Positions 20,301 to 27,583 are shown, counted from the stretch's first letter. The stretch: DNA of 33,476 bases from an uncultured Saprospiraceae bacterium (GCA_938022935.1 CALIHL010000211.1:1-33476); one strand, 5' to 3'. Program-made: numbers and translations. Notes: generated from the letters alone by a model not told the origin.

Positions 20301-20418
20301 TAACCCCGATGAGCACATCGCCATCGGCAGTTTTGACTATCCCAGTTACTGTCTTTTGACCAAACAATGATGCGGTCATAAAGAGTAGTGGGATAATAAG
20401 TTTAGATAGTTTTAACAT
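17362..20418 (-). CDS. SusC/RagA-family TonB-linked outer-membrane transporter
   Basis: 1018 aa. Signal peptide residues 1-20 (FMTASLFGQ). A carboxypeptidase-regulatory-like domain follows at about 24-95 (VTGIVKTADGDVLIGVNI), with DEVVVTALG as the TonB-box-type segment. The plug (about 115-240) carries GKVAGVNVSNP, RIVIRGNSNISG and PLIVVDGVPINN. The remaining approximately 780 residues are the 22-strand barrel, ending in the usual aromatic C-terminus (SFGLNLKLKF). It imports oligosaccharides or other large solutes using TonB energy, with the SusD lid encoded next. As first gene of the unit, it lies 125 bases from the divergent LacI gene, so the palindrome there probably controls it. Confidence 0.95.
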   Translation of the reverse strand: MLKLSKLIIPLLFMTASLFGQKTVTGIVKTADGDVLIGVNILEKGTGNGTISDIDGTFSLDVQDGGILVVSYSGFQSQEIAVGNQSYIDIAMVEGEYLDEVVVTALGIGRKKRALAYAVGELDGSSVATAKEVNIGNALAGKVAGVNVSNPATGAGGSSRIVIRGNSNISGNNQPLIVVDGVPINNDNLGSAGMWGGNDWGDGLSSVNADDVESMTVLKGNTAGALYGYRADNGVILITTKKGKKGGLNVEFNSNFQAESIIDNYDFQQQYGHGRNGAKPSTVEEAFAQGLYAWGAPLDGSSVIQFDGESRPYSATGDNLGRFYRGGSTFTNSLSLSGGGDNHNFRFSFTNLDNKGILPNSDLDRKTFSTNTSIAHGKFTAGISGSFVIEGVNNRPRLSDSPGNANYTAWSLPPSINIEDMIGDPNKPGANAAGAELQFNDNVFVTNPYWAAHQFQANNRKNRVFGNINVGYEIIDGLTLGGKVGIDRFTESRRNLTPYGTAFSTLGQLSESNRNVQEVNLEATLNYIKDINDNFGINLLVGGNQQKNSNELLGGGGSNFNVPFLHTLRNLANQSVSYGFTQFQVNSVFGQAEFSVNSALYLTVTGRQDWFSALTDPNGAESKNSIFYPSVGLAYDLANGLELPSVVDFAKVRASWAQVGGSTNPYQLGLTYGIFDQGHLGQPLGGINNNSVPPLGLVPSTNTELEVGVDVRMFKGKVHADLAYYTRETTDGILSASISAASGFGSKTVNVGKITNKGIEAFIEVQPVVNNNFAWTLGLNLAHNTNNVESLLTPENDGEEIRLQESRTRNAYIHLVEGLPYSQVMAFEYERDGSGNITVDENGLPVQGALRTFGTGVHPTTIGINNSFTFGNFGASFLLDMKRGAMIYNATNAYGYFRGLHQETLEGRESGIGAVSSENVEDYYQRIAFGISEQFVENANFVKLREIIVSYNLPSSLTEKLPFASGSLSFAGRNLLILSKNTTNIDPESTYTTGNGQGLEMFGVPVTRSFGLNLKLKF

Positions 20419-20474
20419 AGTTACTAATGTTTAATATTTCACTTGATTGAGCCAATGTAACAACTTTGTTGGAC

Positions 20475-20494
20475 TTTGTGTGCGTGCACACAAA
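20475..20494. promoter_or_regulatory. 20-bp palindromic operator between susC and the LacI gene
   Basis: TTTGTGTGC (20475-20483) and GCACACAAA (20486-20494) form a perfect inverted repeat with a 2-base centre. Length and even symmetry fit LacI-family operators. It lies 57 bases before the susC start and 50 bases before the regulator start, so one site could control both directions. A weak box TATATTTA (20506-20513, TAnnTTTG-like) sits just downstream in the regulator direction. Confidence 0.65.
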
Positions 20495-20543
20495 AATATT
20501 ATTCCTATATTTATCGCCAGAACATAATATTATTTCTTAAGTC

Positions 20544-21614
20544 ATGGCTCGGATAAAAGATGTAGCACTGAAAGCAGGGGTGTCAGTTGGGACAGTGGAT
20601 AGGGTGATTCATGACCGAGGGAAAGTAGCTAAGGATGTAGAGCTTAAGGTGAAGGAAGCGATCAGGTTGCTTAACTATCAGCCTAACTTGGCAGCAAGAA
20701 GTCTTGCTAAGAAGGCAAATCACAAGATTGCTATTGCCCTACCAGACCATAAGTCCGATGAGTTTTGGGCCGATCAAAATAAAGGAATACATAGAGCACT
20801 TCACAGTGTTAGAAACTTCGGATTCTCAGGTGATATCTTAAAGTTTAATGATCAAAAGAAAGGAGACTTGCTTAGTCTCAGAGTGTCAATCTTCAACGGG
20901 GATTATGAAGCACTTTTGATAGCGCCAACAATAAAAAGTGAGGCATTAGAGATGATGAATCTTTGCGAAGAAAAAGGTATGCCTTACGTGCAGATTAATT
21001 CTTTGATCGAAAGAGAGGAAGATCAATCGCTGGGTTATGTTGGTCAGGATTCGTTTAAGGCAGGATCATTAGGTGCCAAATTGTTGGATTTTGGAACTCC
21101 CAAAGACGCTAAGTTGGCACTGCTTCATATGGAGTATGATGTGGAAAATAGTACTCATTTGTTGGCTAAAGAAGCTGGATTTAAAAAGTACTGGACGGAC
21201 TTAAATGTGGAAAACAAGGCCGTTTATCTACAAATAGCTGATGTCGAACAAAGTGATAAACTAAAGAGCCAGATTATCCAATTGCTCGAAGATTTTCCAA
21301 AGTTGAATGGGTTATTTATTACAACAAGTAGAGTTCATCTGATAAGTGATGTATTAATGCAGCTTGGTAGAGAAGACATTGCTTTAGTGGGGTTTGATTT
21401 GGTCCAAGAGAACATTGAAGCACTTAAGAAATATCAGAAGCTTTTTCTAATTAATCAAAATCCATCTTTACAAGGATACTATGGTGTGATGAGAATATTT
21501 GATCACTTTTTAAAAAATAAAAGCGTCAAAGAATCCAAATATCTTCCACTGGGTATTGTGACACTTGAGAATGTCGATAACTATCTCTACATGAAAGATA
21601 GAGATAACATCTAA
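20544..21614 (+). CDS. LacI-family transcriptional regulator of the adjacent SusCD unit
   Basis: 356 aa. Residues 1-60 are the LacI helix-turn-helix and hinge (MARIKDVALKAGVSVGTVDR, then LNYQPNLAARSLAKK). Residues about 65-350 are a periplasmic-binding-like sensor domain (IAIALPDHKSDEFW, LLIAPTIKSEAL, GYVGQDSFKAG, GLFITTSRVH, IALVGFDL). The effector is unknown, but sensors of this branch usually bind sugars or sugar acids. The gene is divergent from susC with a palindrome between them, which points to control of the susC unit and of itself. It is convergent with the GH10-like gene (29-base gap). Confidence 0.9.
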   Translation: MARIKDVALKAGVSVGTVDRVIHDRGKVAKDVELKVKEAIRLLNYQPNLAARSLAKKANHKIAIALPDHKSDEFWADQNKGIHRALHSVRNFGFSGDILKFNDQKKGDLLSLRVSIFNGDYEALLIAPTIKSEALEMMNLCEEKGMPYVQINSLIEREEDQSLGYVGQDSFKAGSLGAKLLDFGTPKDAKLALLHMEYDVENSTHLLAKEAGFKKYWTDLNVENKAVYLQIADVEQSDKLKSQIIQLLEDFPKLNGLFITTSRVHLISDVLMQLGREDIALVGFDLVQENIEALKKYQKLFLINQNPSLQGYYGVMRIFDHFLKNKSVKESKYLPLGIVTLENVDNYLYMKDRDNI

Positions 21615-21643
21615 GTACGATTTTCATTATCAGAATTAGGAGG

Positions 21644-22804
21644 CTATGATCTACTTTTTATAATGCTAGCAAGCTCTTCTTTCTGATAGTCTTTTAAGTC
21701 ATGATATGAAAACAAAGTGAAACCTTTTGATCCACCATCATAAGAACTTTGGATAGCTTTAGTAAGAGCACCTTCTTCTTCCATATGTGGTAAAAAGAGT
21801 CCACTGTATATCGGCTTTTTGTGGTTGAGTCGGTCAAGTGCTTTAGTTGTTTCCTTTCCAATCCATGCTATGTCTTCATTATAAAAACCATGGTAGAGCA
21901 TAGGTAAGAAGGCGTCTAAATCAAACTTATGCCATTGTTGTCTTACGCTTTCCCAATTAGGAAAAACTGCGGCTGTTATGGTCTTGTTCTTAGCTTTAGC
22001 TGCCGGGACGAGATAATCATTGACCAGACCAACAACTGCGTCATATCTAAACTGATACCAGTCTTTATCATTTGCTGGATCTTCGATATCCATTGGGTCT
22101 ATGCCTGTCTGTTCTTTAAATGCACTTCTACAAGTCTCGCAGTAGCAGTAGTCATACTCTGGATATTCTTTGTCTTGTACTATGTCATACTTCGGTTGTA
22201 GCGCTTCTGCGAGAATGACATCAGGTAGTCGCACATAATCTAAGTGGACGCCATTTAACTCAGAGATGGAAGCAAGTGCCTCGACTCTCTTTTGTACAAA
22301 TTCTCTGACCTCAGTTTTACGTGGACATAGAAACTTGTAGTAGTTGACATAAGCGGGGGCAGTATCAGCACTTTGCCCTGCTCGATTAACCGCATACCAA
22401 TCTGGATGATCCGCTATAATTCTTGGATTGTTGCAAGGCATCGTCCACATCCATGCATGAAGTTCAAGTCCCGCTTGATGCGCCAATGGAATCATGCGCT
22501 CCAATAGAGGGAGTTCAGTCTCATAGTCTGGGATATTGAAGAGAGCTTTGTTGCTGGCAAAGATTTGCGGAAGCACAGCATCTATGCCTAAAGCCTTCAT
22601 ATCAGCAAATTCTGCTTTGAGTTCGTCATCAGTTGCTCTAGGAGATGGTCTGTGCCATATCCAATATTCTGGAAGCCCTTTATATTCTGATGCTATCTCT
22701 TGTGATACCTCTGCTAACTTAGGTTCATTGCATCCAACTTGAGCACCAATTGATAAGCTAACACCTGTGCCCGCTATATATTTTATAAAGTCTTTTCTTT
22801 TCAA
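21644..22804 (-). CDS. GH10-like (GHL10/COG1649-type) secreted glycosidase homologue
   Basis: 386 aa. The start MKRKDFIKYIAGTGVSLSIG resembles a Tat-like signal with KR in place of RR, ending near AQVGC (possible lipid anchor at Cys25). The body is a TIM-barrel type: DMKALGIDAVLPQIF, LELHAWMWTMPCNN, HPDWYAVNR, FLCPRKTEVREF, GVHLDYVRLP, a CYCETCRSAFKEQTG Cys motif, and ITAAVFPNW. These match the putative glycosyl-hydrolase family GHL10. The conserved LDYVR Asp is a candidate catalytic residue. Substrates in this family are largely unassigned. It is the second gene of a pair, 5 bases after the CBM9-like gene. Confidence 0.8.
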   Translation of the reverse strand: MKRKDFIKYIAGTGVSLSIGAQVGCNEPKLAEVSQEIASEYKGLPEYWIWHRPSPRATDDELKAEFADMKALGIDAVLPQIFASNKALFNIPDYETELPLLERMIPLAHQAGLELHAWMWTMPCNNPRIIADHPDWYAVNRAGQSADTAPAYVNYYKFLCPRKTEVREFVQKRVEALASISELNGVHLDYVRLPDVILAEALQPKYDIVQDKEYPEYDYCYCETCRSAFKEQTGIDPMDIEDPANDKDWYQFRYDAVVGLVNDYLVPAAKAKNKTITAAVFPNWESVRQQWHKFDLDAFLPMLYHGFYNEDIAWIGKETTKALDRLNHKKPIYSGLFLPHMEEEGALTKAIQSSYDGGSKGFTLFSYHDLKDYQKEELASIIKSRS

Positions 22805-22809
22805 TGTCT

Positions 22810-23925
22810 CTACTTTTTCGTTGATCTAATTTCTAGCTTTCCCTTATCATTAAGCGTAAGTATCTCTTCTTTTTTGCCTTGTACACTGATGTGAAACCCA
22901 TTTTCGCTAACATCTATGGATGGCTCAAATGAATAATCTGATATATCGACAGTTGGAAGTGAGACTTGGCTGGCCCTACATGTTATGTTGCTCTTATGAC
23001 ATTCTTTTAGTTGATAGTAGATTTGCCACAATCCCCATTTTACTTTTTCAATTTCTCTTTCTTTAAATTGAACACCAGCTTCTTTTTCAAATTGAACATA
23101 ACCCCATAACTCTGGTTTGTGCATATTGATATAACCAATAGGAGACCAAACCCAGTTGGCTTCAGGTAGTGGTCTGTTCTTCTTTTTGACTTTAGTATAT
23201 CTGTCGTCTTCGATGCTCATAGTCCAGTCAACTCTTGAGAAGTTGATCCGCCATTGGTCGCCAGTTTCTGGTATCCCGCCTCGAACCATGAGATCTTCAA
23301 ATGTCTGCCAAGGAATAGCAACTTCTACGCTCCAATACTTGTCTTGGTCATCGGGCTGGTTAATAGATCCCTCAATGTGGACGGCGGACTTGATACCTCT
23401 GATGTCATAATTCATCAGATAGTTTCTTCCATCATCTATATAGTATGGATAGAGCATAAGCAGATCCCAGATAGCATTGAAAGCGTTCATCTCAAATTCT
23501 AAATAGTTGTGTCCATCACCATCTGGATCTATGAAGATCTCAAAATCATCGTCATGGTACATGATAGCATCTCTTTCTGTCAAAGTCGCCCATATGTGTG
23601 GATCGTACAGGATGGCTCCAACATAGAAGTACTGGCTGTCCCAGGCCATTTTGGCTTTGGTCTGAAGCGAAGGAATTGATTTTAGTGAGCCTTCGATATC
23701 AACAAAATCTTCTGTCCATGATGCGGACGCCCATTCCTTTGATTCTAATTTTCCATCTATTATTATGGGCTCTTCTATAAATTGACATATGTATCTCTTG
23801 GGATGAAAAGGAATCGGGTGCTTGTATTCTAATTCAGATGAAGGCTTATCAAGAGATGATTGCGCCTCAACCTTAAGTATTGCGAACAAGCATAATACAA
23901 ACCAATACACCCACACCTTTCTCAT
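22810..23925 (-). CDS. Secreted CBM9-like carbohydrate-binding protein
   Basis: 371 aa. Signal peptide residues 1-21 (VLCLFAILKVEAQ). The CBM9-like domain spans about 42-275: IDGKLESKEWASASW, FVDIEG, TKAKMAWDSQYFYVGAIL, the calcium/ligand-type HDDDFEIFIDPDGDGHNYLEF block, and WSVEVAIPWQTF. Such proteins in Bacteroidota and Planctomycetes sit beside sugar-active genes and lack a known catalytic site. The C-terminal 80 residues are less distinctive. It heads a two-gene unit with the GH10-like protein, and the LacI-site palindrome is not repeated upstream, so control may be separate. Confidence 0.82.
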   Translation of the reverse strand: MRKVWVYWFVLCLFAILKVEAQSSLDKPSSELEYKHPIPFHPKRYICQFIEEPIIIDGKLESKEWASASWTEDFVDIEGSLKSIPSLQTKAKMAWDSQYFYVGAILYDPHIWATLTERDAIMYHDDDFEIFIDPDGDGHNYLEFEMNAFNAIWDLLMLYPYYIDDGRNYLMNYDIRGIKSAVHIEGSINQPDDQDKYWSVEVAIPWQTFEDLMVRGGIPETGDQWRINFSRVDWTMSIEDDRYTKVKKKNRPLPEANWVWSPIGYINMHKPELWGYVQFEKEAGVQFKEREIEKVKWGLWQIYYQLKECHKSNITCRASQVSLPTVDISDYSFEPSIDVSENGFHISVQGKKEEILTLNDKGKLEIRSTKK

Positions 23926-23998
23926 GGTAGTAAGATACGTCCTATTAAGATGATCTACGATATCATAAATAGATAATTATTTCCAAGAGAGAGAGAAT

Positions 23999-24463
23999 CT
24001 ACTTAAAAGTGTACTTATTCTGTAGGAAGTAACTGTAGCCGACCGAGAGGACAATTGTAAGTATCCTCGATGGCGTTGGGTAAAAGTGAAGTAAATCGAC
24101 AAAAAACTTTATAGCCACGTAGCTGACTAAGATGCCACTAACAGATACCATAAAGTACCTGGAGAACTGAATAGGGGTTTTCAGTGTGGAGTCTGGAAAC
24201 GCGATATATTTGTTTAATCCAAAGCCTGATAAAAACGTGATTGGGTATACAAAGAATAGTGATGCAACATGTGAGCTAAGCGTTACAATCTTTAAGTCTA
24301 AGTCTTGCTTTTGAAAAACAAAATGAAAGAAGACGTAATAAAGAACTACGTCAAGTACAAGATTGCCTCCGCCGCATACGGCATATCTGTAAGTCTTTAA
24401 AGGCATGAAGGATTTAAAGATAAAGTAGAAGGTGTCTATGATTGTAATGAAAAGATCCTTCAC
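23999..24463 (-). CDS. GtrA-like membrane protein
   Basis: 154 aa, with four membrane segments at about residues 28-47, 57-80, 101-122 and 132-148. It matches the GtrA-like pattern: LKTYRYAVCGGGNLVLDVVL at the first helix, FLSGFGLNKYIAF after the second, and NKYTF at the C-terminus. GtrA proteins are thought to move lipid-linked sugars across the inner membrane for glycosylation of surface polymers. The start ATG overlaps the helicase stop (ATGA, 24460-24463), so the two are translationally coupled, though no functional link is evident. Confidence 0.82.
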   Translation of the reverse strand: MKDLFITIIDTFYFIFKSFMPLKTYRYAVCGGGNLVLDVVLYYVFFHFVFQKQDLDLKIVTLSSHVASLFFVYPITFLSGFGLNKYIAFPDSTLKTPIQFSRYFMVSVSGILVSYVAIKFFVDLLHFYPTPSRILTIVLSVGYSYFLQNKYTFK

Positions 24464-25791
24464 CTTCTCCAGAAATTATAAAAGTCAATAATCCGCTCGT
24501 CAACCATGATATCTCTTGGTGTGAGCGGTTGCTTAAGTTGTACACCATGCAATGTCTTACATCTACTGAGCGCTACGTATGTTTGTCCAAACTCAAATGC
24601 ACCACCAGTCATATCGATAAACACTTTTTCAAATGTCTTTCCTTGACTTTTGTGTATCGTCATAGCCCAAGCCAACTTCAATGGATACTGCTCAAATGAC
24701 CCAATGACATCAGCTTCGACGGACTTTTTAGCATCGTCCCATTTGTACTTGATCATTTCCCAAGTAGACTTTTCTAATTCTATGCGATGTACATCTTCGG
24801 CTTCATCTACAATCTCTAAGACAAGATGGTCTATTCCGATTTCAACGATATGTCCTATCGACCCATTTACATATTTCCGTTGAGGGTCATTCTTGAGGGT
24901 CATCACTTGGGCGCCTTTTTTTAAGACTAAGTTAGATTCTGTAGGGTAGACCTTTTGGTCAAACATGCCTTTCACCAAAGCGTAAAAACTGATCCCTTCG
25001 GATTCCAATTCATTCAGTCTGTCTTTATTGATTTGGTTAGCTGTGTCATTTCTCGTTGTAAGCGTGATGCTACCATGTTGTACTTCTTCGCCTTCTTCAA
25101 GAACGCGATGGTTTAGATCTTCTAAGTCTTCCCAGTCGATGGCTTTAGATCTGATTTGATCCAATATGTTGATAAAGTGCCTTTCACTTTGTCTATAGAC
25201 TGTATTCAGCTCTATGATTTCCATCTCGTACATGATGGACTTGTAAGCTCTTGAAGAAAAGAAGTAGGGCGTCTTGTAGCGCTCGGCTAGGTACTTGCGT
25301 TCGAAGTCACTCGCTACAACCGGAGGCAATTGGAACAAATCTCCAAACACGATGACCCTCACGCCACCAAACGGTGCATTCACTTCACGATTGATCCTCA
25401 AGAAGAGATCTATGTTTTCAAACATGTCAGCACGTACCATAGATATTTCATCTATGATCAGTACTTCGAGGTTCTTATATAGCCTCCTGTTTTTGACTTT
25501 CTGTATATCATGAGGAGCCAGGAGCCGTGGCGCAAACTTGAAGAACGAATGTATCGTTTGCCCCGAGACATTAAGCGCTGCGACGCCAGTCGGAGCAACT
25601 ACTGCTATTCTCTTTCTGCTTGTAGATCTAAAGAGCTGGAGTAGAGTAGATTTACCTGTTCCTGCTCGCCCTGATATGAAGACGCTTTTACCCGAATGCT
25701 CTAGTGTATCCAGCGCATACTTCAGCTCGTGACTCAGCGTCAGCGGCTGCTTACTCAGAGAGTTGACATCTGTTTTCTGTGGTAGACTCAA
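24460..25791 (-). CDS. PIF1-like / RecD-type ATP-dependent DNA helicase
   Basis: 443 aa. Walker A SGRAGTGKSTLLQLF (about 40-54), PTGVAALNVSGQTIHSFF (motif Ia region), Walker B LIIDEISMVRADMF, GDLFQLPPV (motif III), and C-terminal LAWAMTIHKSQGKTF with FGQTYVALSRC (motifs V/VI) define an SF1B helicase of the PIF1/AAA_30 type. The family unwinds 5'-3' and acts in repair, replication-fork or G-quadruplex processing. Length is usual for compact bacterial PIF1-like proteins. It is the first gene of a pair with GtrA. A strong terminator at 25877-25908 separates it from the 67-aa gene upstream. Confidence 0.88.
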   Translation of the reverse strand: MSLPQKTDVNSLSKQPLTLSHELKYALDTLEHSGKSVFISGRAGTGKSTLLQLFRSTSRKRIAVVAPTGVAALNVSGQTIHSFFKFAPRLLAPHDIQKVKNRRLYKNLEVLIIDEISMVRADMFENIDLFLRINREVNAPFGGVRVIVFGDLFQLPPVVASDFERKYLAERYKTPYFFSSRAYKSIMYEMEIIELNTVYRQSERHFINILDQIRSKAIDWEDLEDLNHRVLEEGEEVQHGSITLTTRNDTANQINKDRLNELESEGISFYALVKGMFDQKVYPTESNLVLKKGAQVMTLKNDPQRKYVNGSIGHIVEIGIDHLVLEIVDEAEDVHRIELEKSTWEMIKYKWDDAKKSVEADVIGSFEQYPLKLAWAMTIHKSQGKTFEKVFIDMTGGAFEFGQTYVALSRCKTLHGVQLKQPLTPRDIMVDERIIDFYNFWRR

Positions 25792-25876
25792 GGCTATAAA
25801 TGAAGGATGAAAATATAACTTTCTTATGACACTTTTTGATCATATGTTCTTGAACACCTAATATCTCATGCATAAA

Positions 25877-25908
25877 AAAAGCGCAACGACTCAAGTCGTT
25901 GCGCTTTT
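25877..25908 (-). terminator. Strong bidirectional-looking terminator
   Basis: AAAAGCGCAACGAC (25877-25890) and GTCGTTGCGCTTTT (25895-25908) form a perfect 14-bp stem with a 4-base loop. On the minus strand it ends in seven T residues, so it mainly terminates the 67-aa gene that ends at 25928. It also insulates the helicase gene. Confidence 0.88.
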
Positions 25909-25927
25909 ACTAAAAAGTGTTTTTTGT

Positions 25928-26131
25928 CTATTGAGCTGGTGATTCATTATCGTCAAACTTCTTGCCGTTCCACTTACCTAACCACTCACAATTCTTACCT
26001 AACTTTTTGTAAGTGTGAAACATGTTAACAGCGGCAGCCTTTTCGATTCTGTGGATGGTCACAGTCTGCGGCCCTGAAAGCACATTGAAGTAATACTTAC
26101 CAACACCCATTTCAAATTTTTTCCTTCTCAT
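25928..26131 (-). CDS. Small conserved Bacteroidota protein (67 aa), function unknown
   Basis: 67 aa, no signal peptide or membrane segment. The N-terminus is basic (MRRKKFEMGVGKYYFNV), the middle is mixed (TVTIHRIEKAAAVNMFHTYKK), and it ends with CEWLGKWNGKKFDD. I recall short proteins with a GVGKYYF start and WLGKWNGK end from other Bacteroidota, but they have no assigned role. Independent support for expression is good: a TTG-N20-TACTTTTG promoter with an embedded palindrome upstream (26201-26231) and a strong terminator downstream. It could be a small regulatory or ribosome-associated protein; this is a guess. Confidence 0.72.
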   Translation of the reverse strand: MRRKKFEMGVGKYYFNVLSGPQTVTIHRIEKAAAVNMFHTYKKLGKNCEWLGKWNGKKFDDNESPAQ

Positions 26132-26200
26132 ATTGATCTTTATGATAAAAACTATTACCCAATTAGATTCTGAGACTTACATCTCTCCTCTAAAGAGCCA

Positions 26201-26231
26201 CAAAAGTAAGCTTTTTAGCCCTAAAAAGCAA
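26201..26231 (-). promoter_or_regulatory. Bacteroidota-type promoter with palindrome in the spacer
   Basis: On the minus strand, TTG (26231-26229) and TACTTTTG (26208-26201, matching TAnnTTTG) are 20 bases apart, as expected for the Bacteroidota housekeeping sigma factor. The spacer is almost entirely filled by an inverted repeat, GCTTTTTAG at 26210-26218 and CTAAAAAGC at 26221-26229, with a 2-base centre. It drives the 67-aa gene, start about 70 bases downstream. Confidence 0.7.
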
Positions 26232-26338
26232 CCTTTAGAGTGATCTTGGGCACTATATGGCCATAGATCTACCGTAATTCAAATGAGATATTCTTCCTCT
26301 TTAAGAGACTATAAATATCTTGTGGCTTCAATCCTGAC

Positions 26339-26731
26339 ATGGCCCATATAATCACAAGACCTAAGATCAATATTGATCCTTCCTTACTGGAAGAGCTAAG
26401 TGAGCTCACGTATCCTGAGAGTCAAGTGATCGTGCATTGCATCTATAACTCCCCAGTGGGCAACGATGGCATTCGTATATGGCCAACCACTTATCTCTTT
26501 GATCAGCACAGTGATCATGTCTCGACGCTTGCGCACGCAGAGAAGATCTCGATGTATCCAGTGTGGACTTGGACTACAAAGGGTAACAATACCTTCACCT
26601 TGATCTTCACCGGACTGCCTAAGAGTTGTACCGTATTTGACTTGATCGAAGATTGTAATGGCAGCTCAGGGTCATTTAGGATCACCTCTATCACACGGAC
26701 ACAAGATGATGTCTACTATGTGAGTCTGTGA
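26339..26731 (+). CDS. Conserved hypothetical protein (130 aa)
   Basis: 130 aa, ATG start, no signal peptide. I do not recognise a named family. Visible features are a beta-rich, Cys-containing composition, with VIVHCIYNSP, GIRIWPTTYLFDQHSDHVS, MYPVWTWTTKGNNTFTLIFTGLP and CTVFDLIEDCNGSSGSF. Its stop overlaps the next start (TGATG at 26729-26733), so it is translationally coupled to the TSUP transporter. The coupling suggests a cytoplasmic partner or accessory of that transporter, but that is inference. Confidence 0.65.
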   Translation: MAHIITRPKINIDPSLLEELSELTYPESQVIVHCIYNSPVGNDGIRIWPTTYLFDQHSDHVSTLAHAEKISMYPVWTWTTKGNNTFTLIFTGLPKSCTVFDLIEDCNGSSGSFRITSITRTQDDVYYVSL

Positions 26732-27465
26732 TGGACTTAACAACAGCCCAGTGGTTTATAGTTATTGCAGCTTCGTTTTTAGTGGGGGCTACTAAGGCTG
26801 GTTTGAAGGGTTTGGGCATTATAGTGGTTGCACTATTGGTATTGGTTTTTGAAGCCAAGGCGCAGACAGGGATATTGCTGCCGATCTTGATCATCGGCGA
26901 TATTCTGGCGGTTATCTATTATAAGCGACATGTCAAGTGGCACTACCTCGCTAAGTTTCTGCCTGCTATGATAATGGGTGTATTTATAGCTGGTTACTTG
27001 GGGGACCAGCTTCCAGATGAAGCGTTTAAGAAGTGGCTCGGTGGTGTTGTCTTAGTGAGCGTGATCATTATGTTGTGGTGGGACTATAAGGGCAAAGACA
27101 ATGTACCTAACAACTGGCTCTTTGCTGGTTCTTCTGGTGTTGCTGCTGGTTTCGCAACGATGATTGGTAACCTTGCTGGCGCTTTCGCAAATATGTTTTT
27201 CCTAGCCACAAGACTCCCCAAGAATGAGATCATTGGCACTTCCGCTTGGCTGTTTTTTATCATCAATTTGATCAAGCTGCCGATACACATATTTAGTTGG
27301 GAGACGATCAGTATGGAGACTTTTAAGATCGACCTCTTGATGATCCCTGCGATATTGGCTGGATTCTGGGTGGGACAGAAAATTGTCGCCTTGATCAATG
27401 AGCGATATTATCGATATTTTCTACTGATAGCGACTACGATAGGGGCTATTGTTATACTGATTTGA
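26731..27465 (+). CDS. TSUP-family (TauE/SafE-like) membrane transporter
   Basis: 244 aa from ATG 26731; a GTG one codon earlier (26728) is possible. About eight membrane segments. The N-terminal repeat has FLVGATKAGLKGLGIIVVALLV and the C-terminal repeat has GFATMIGNLAGAFANMFFLA, the paired Gly-rich motifs of the TSUP/TauE family, which export sulfite, sulfonates or related organic anions. The substrate is not determined. The start overlaps the stop of the upstream hypothetical gene by one base. Confidence 0.87.
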   Translation: MDLTTAQWFIVIAASFLVGATKAGLKGLGIIVVALLVLVFEAKAQTGILLPILIIGDILAVIYYKRHVKWHYLAKFLPAMIMGVFIAGYLGDQLPDEAFKKWLGGVVLVSVIIMLWWDYKGKDNVPNNWLFAGSSGVAAGFATMIGNLAGAFANMFFLATRLPKNEIIGTSAWLFFIINLIKLPIHIFSWETISMETFKIDLLMIPAILAGFWVGQKIVALINERYYRYFLLIATTIGAIVILI

Positions 27466-27549
27466 CCGTTTAGGGATATCATCGCTGCCCAAATAATATT
27501 TTGAGTGGAAAATTAAAGAGACTCGATATCGCGATCCATAAAATATTTG

Positions 27550-27583
27550 AGAATAAAATCTATATTTGCAAAAATTTTATTCT
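27550..27583 (+). promoter_or_regulatory. Promoter box flanked by a 10-bp inverted repeat (probable Lrp autoregulation site)
   Basis: AGAATAAAAT (27550-27559) and ATTTTATTCT (27574-27583) are perfect inverted repeats. Between them lies TATATTTG (27561-27568), an exact TAnnTTTG box. The regulator gene starts 22 bases later at GTG 27605. Binding here would block the promoter, as expected of an autoregulated Lrp/AsnC gene. Confidence 0.6.

Noticed and set aside
20419-20474. susC promoter box TACATTGG on the minus strand
   Set aside because: It matches TAnnTTTG at all but one position but has no TTTG about 19-20 bases upstream, so it was not listed as a feature.
20495-20534. Direct repeat AATATTATT, 31 bases apart, between the palindrome and the LacI gene
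   Set aside because: It is a low-complexity AT sequence; the spacing near three helical turns is suggestive but not convincing.
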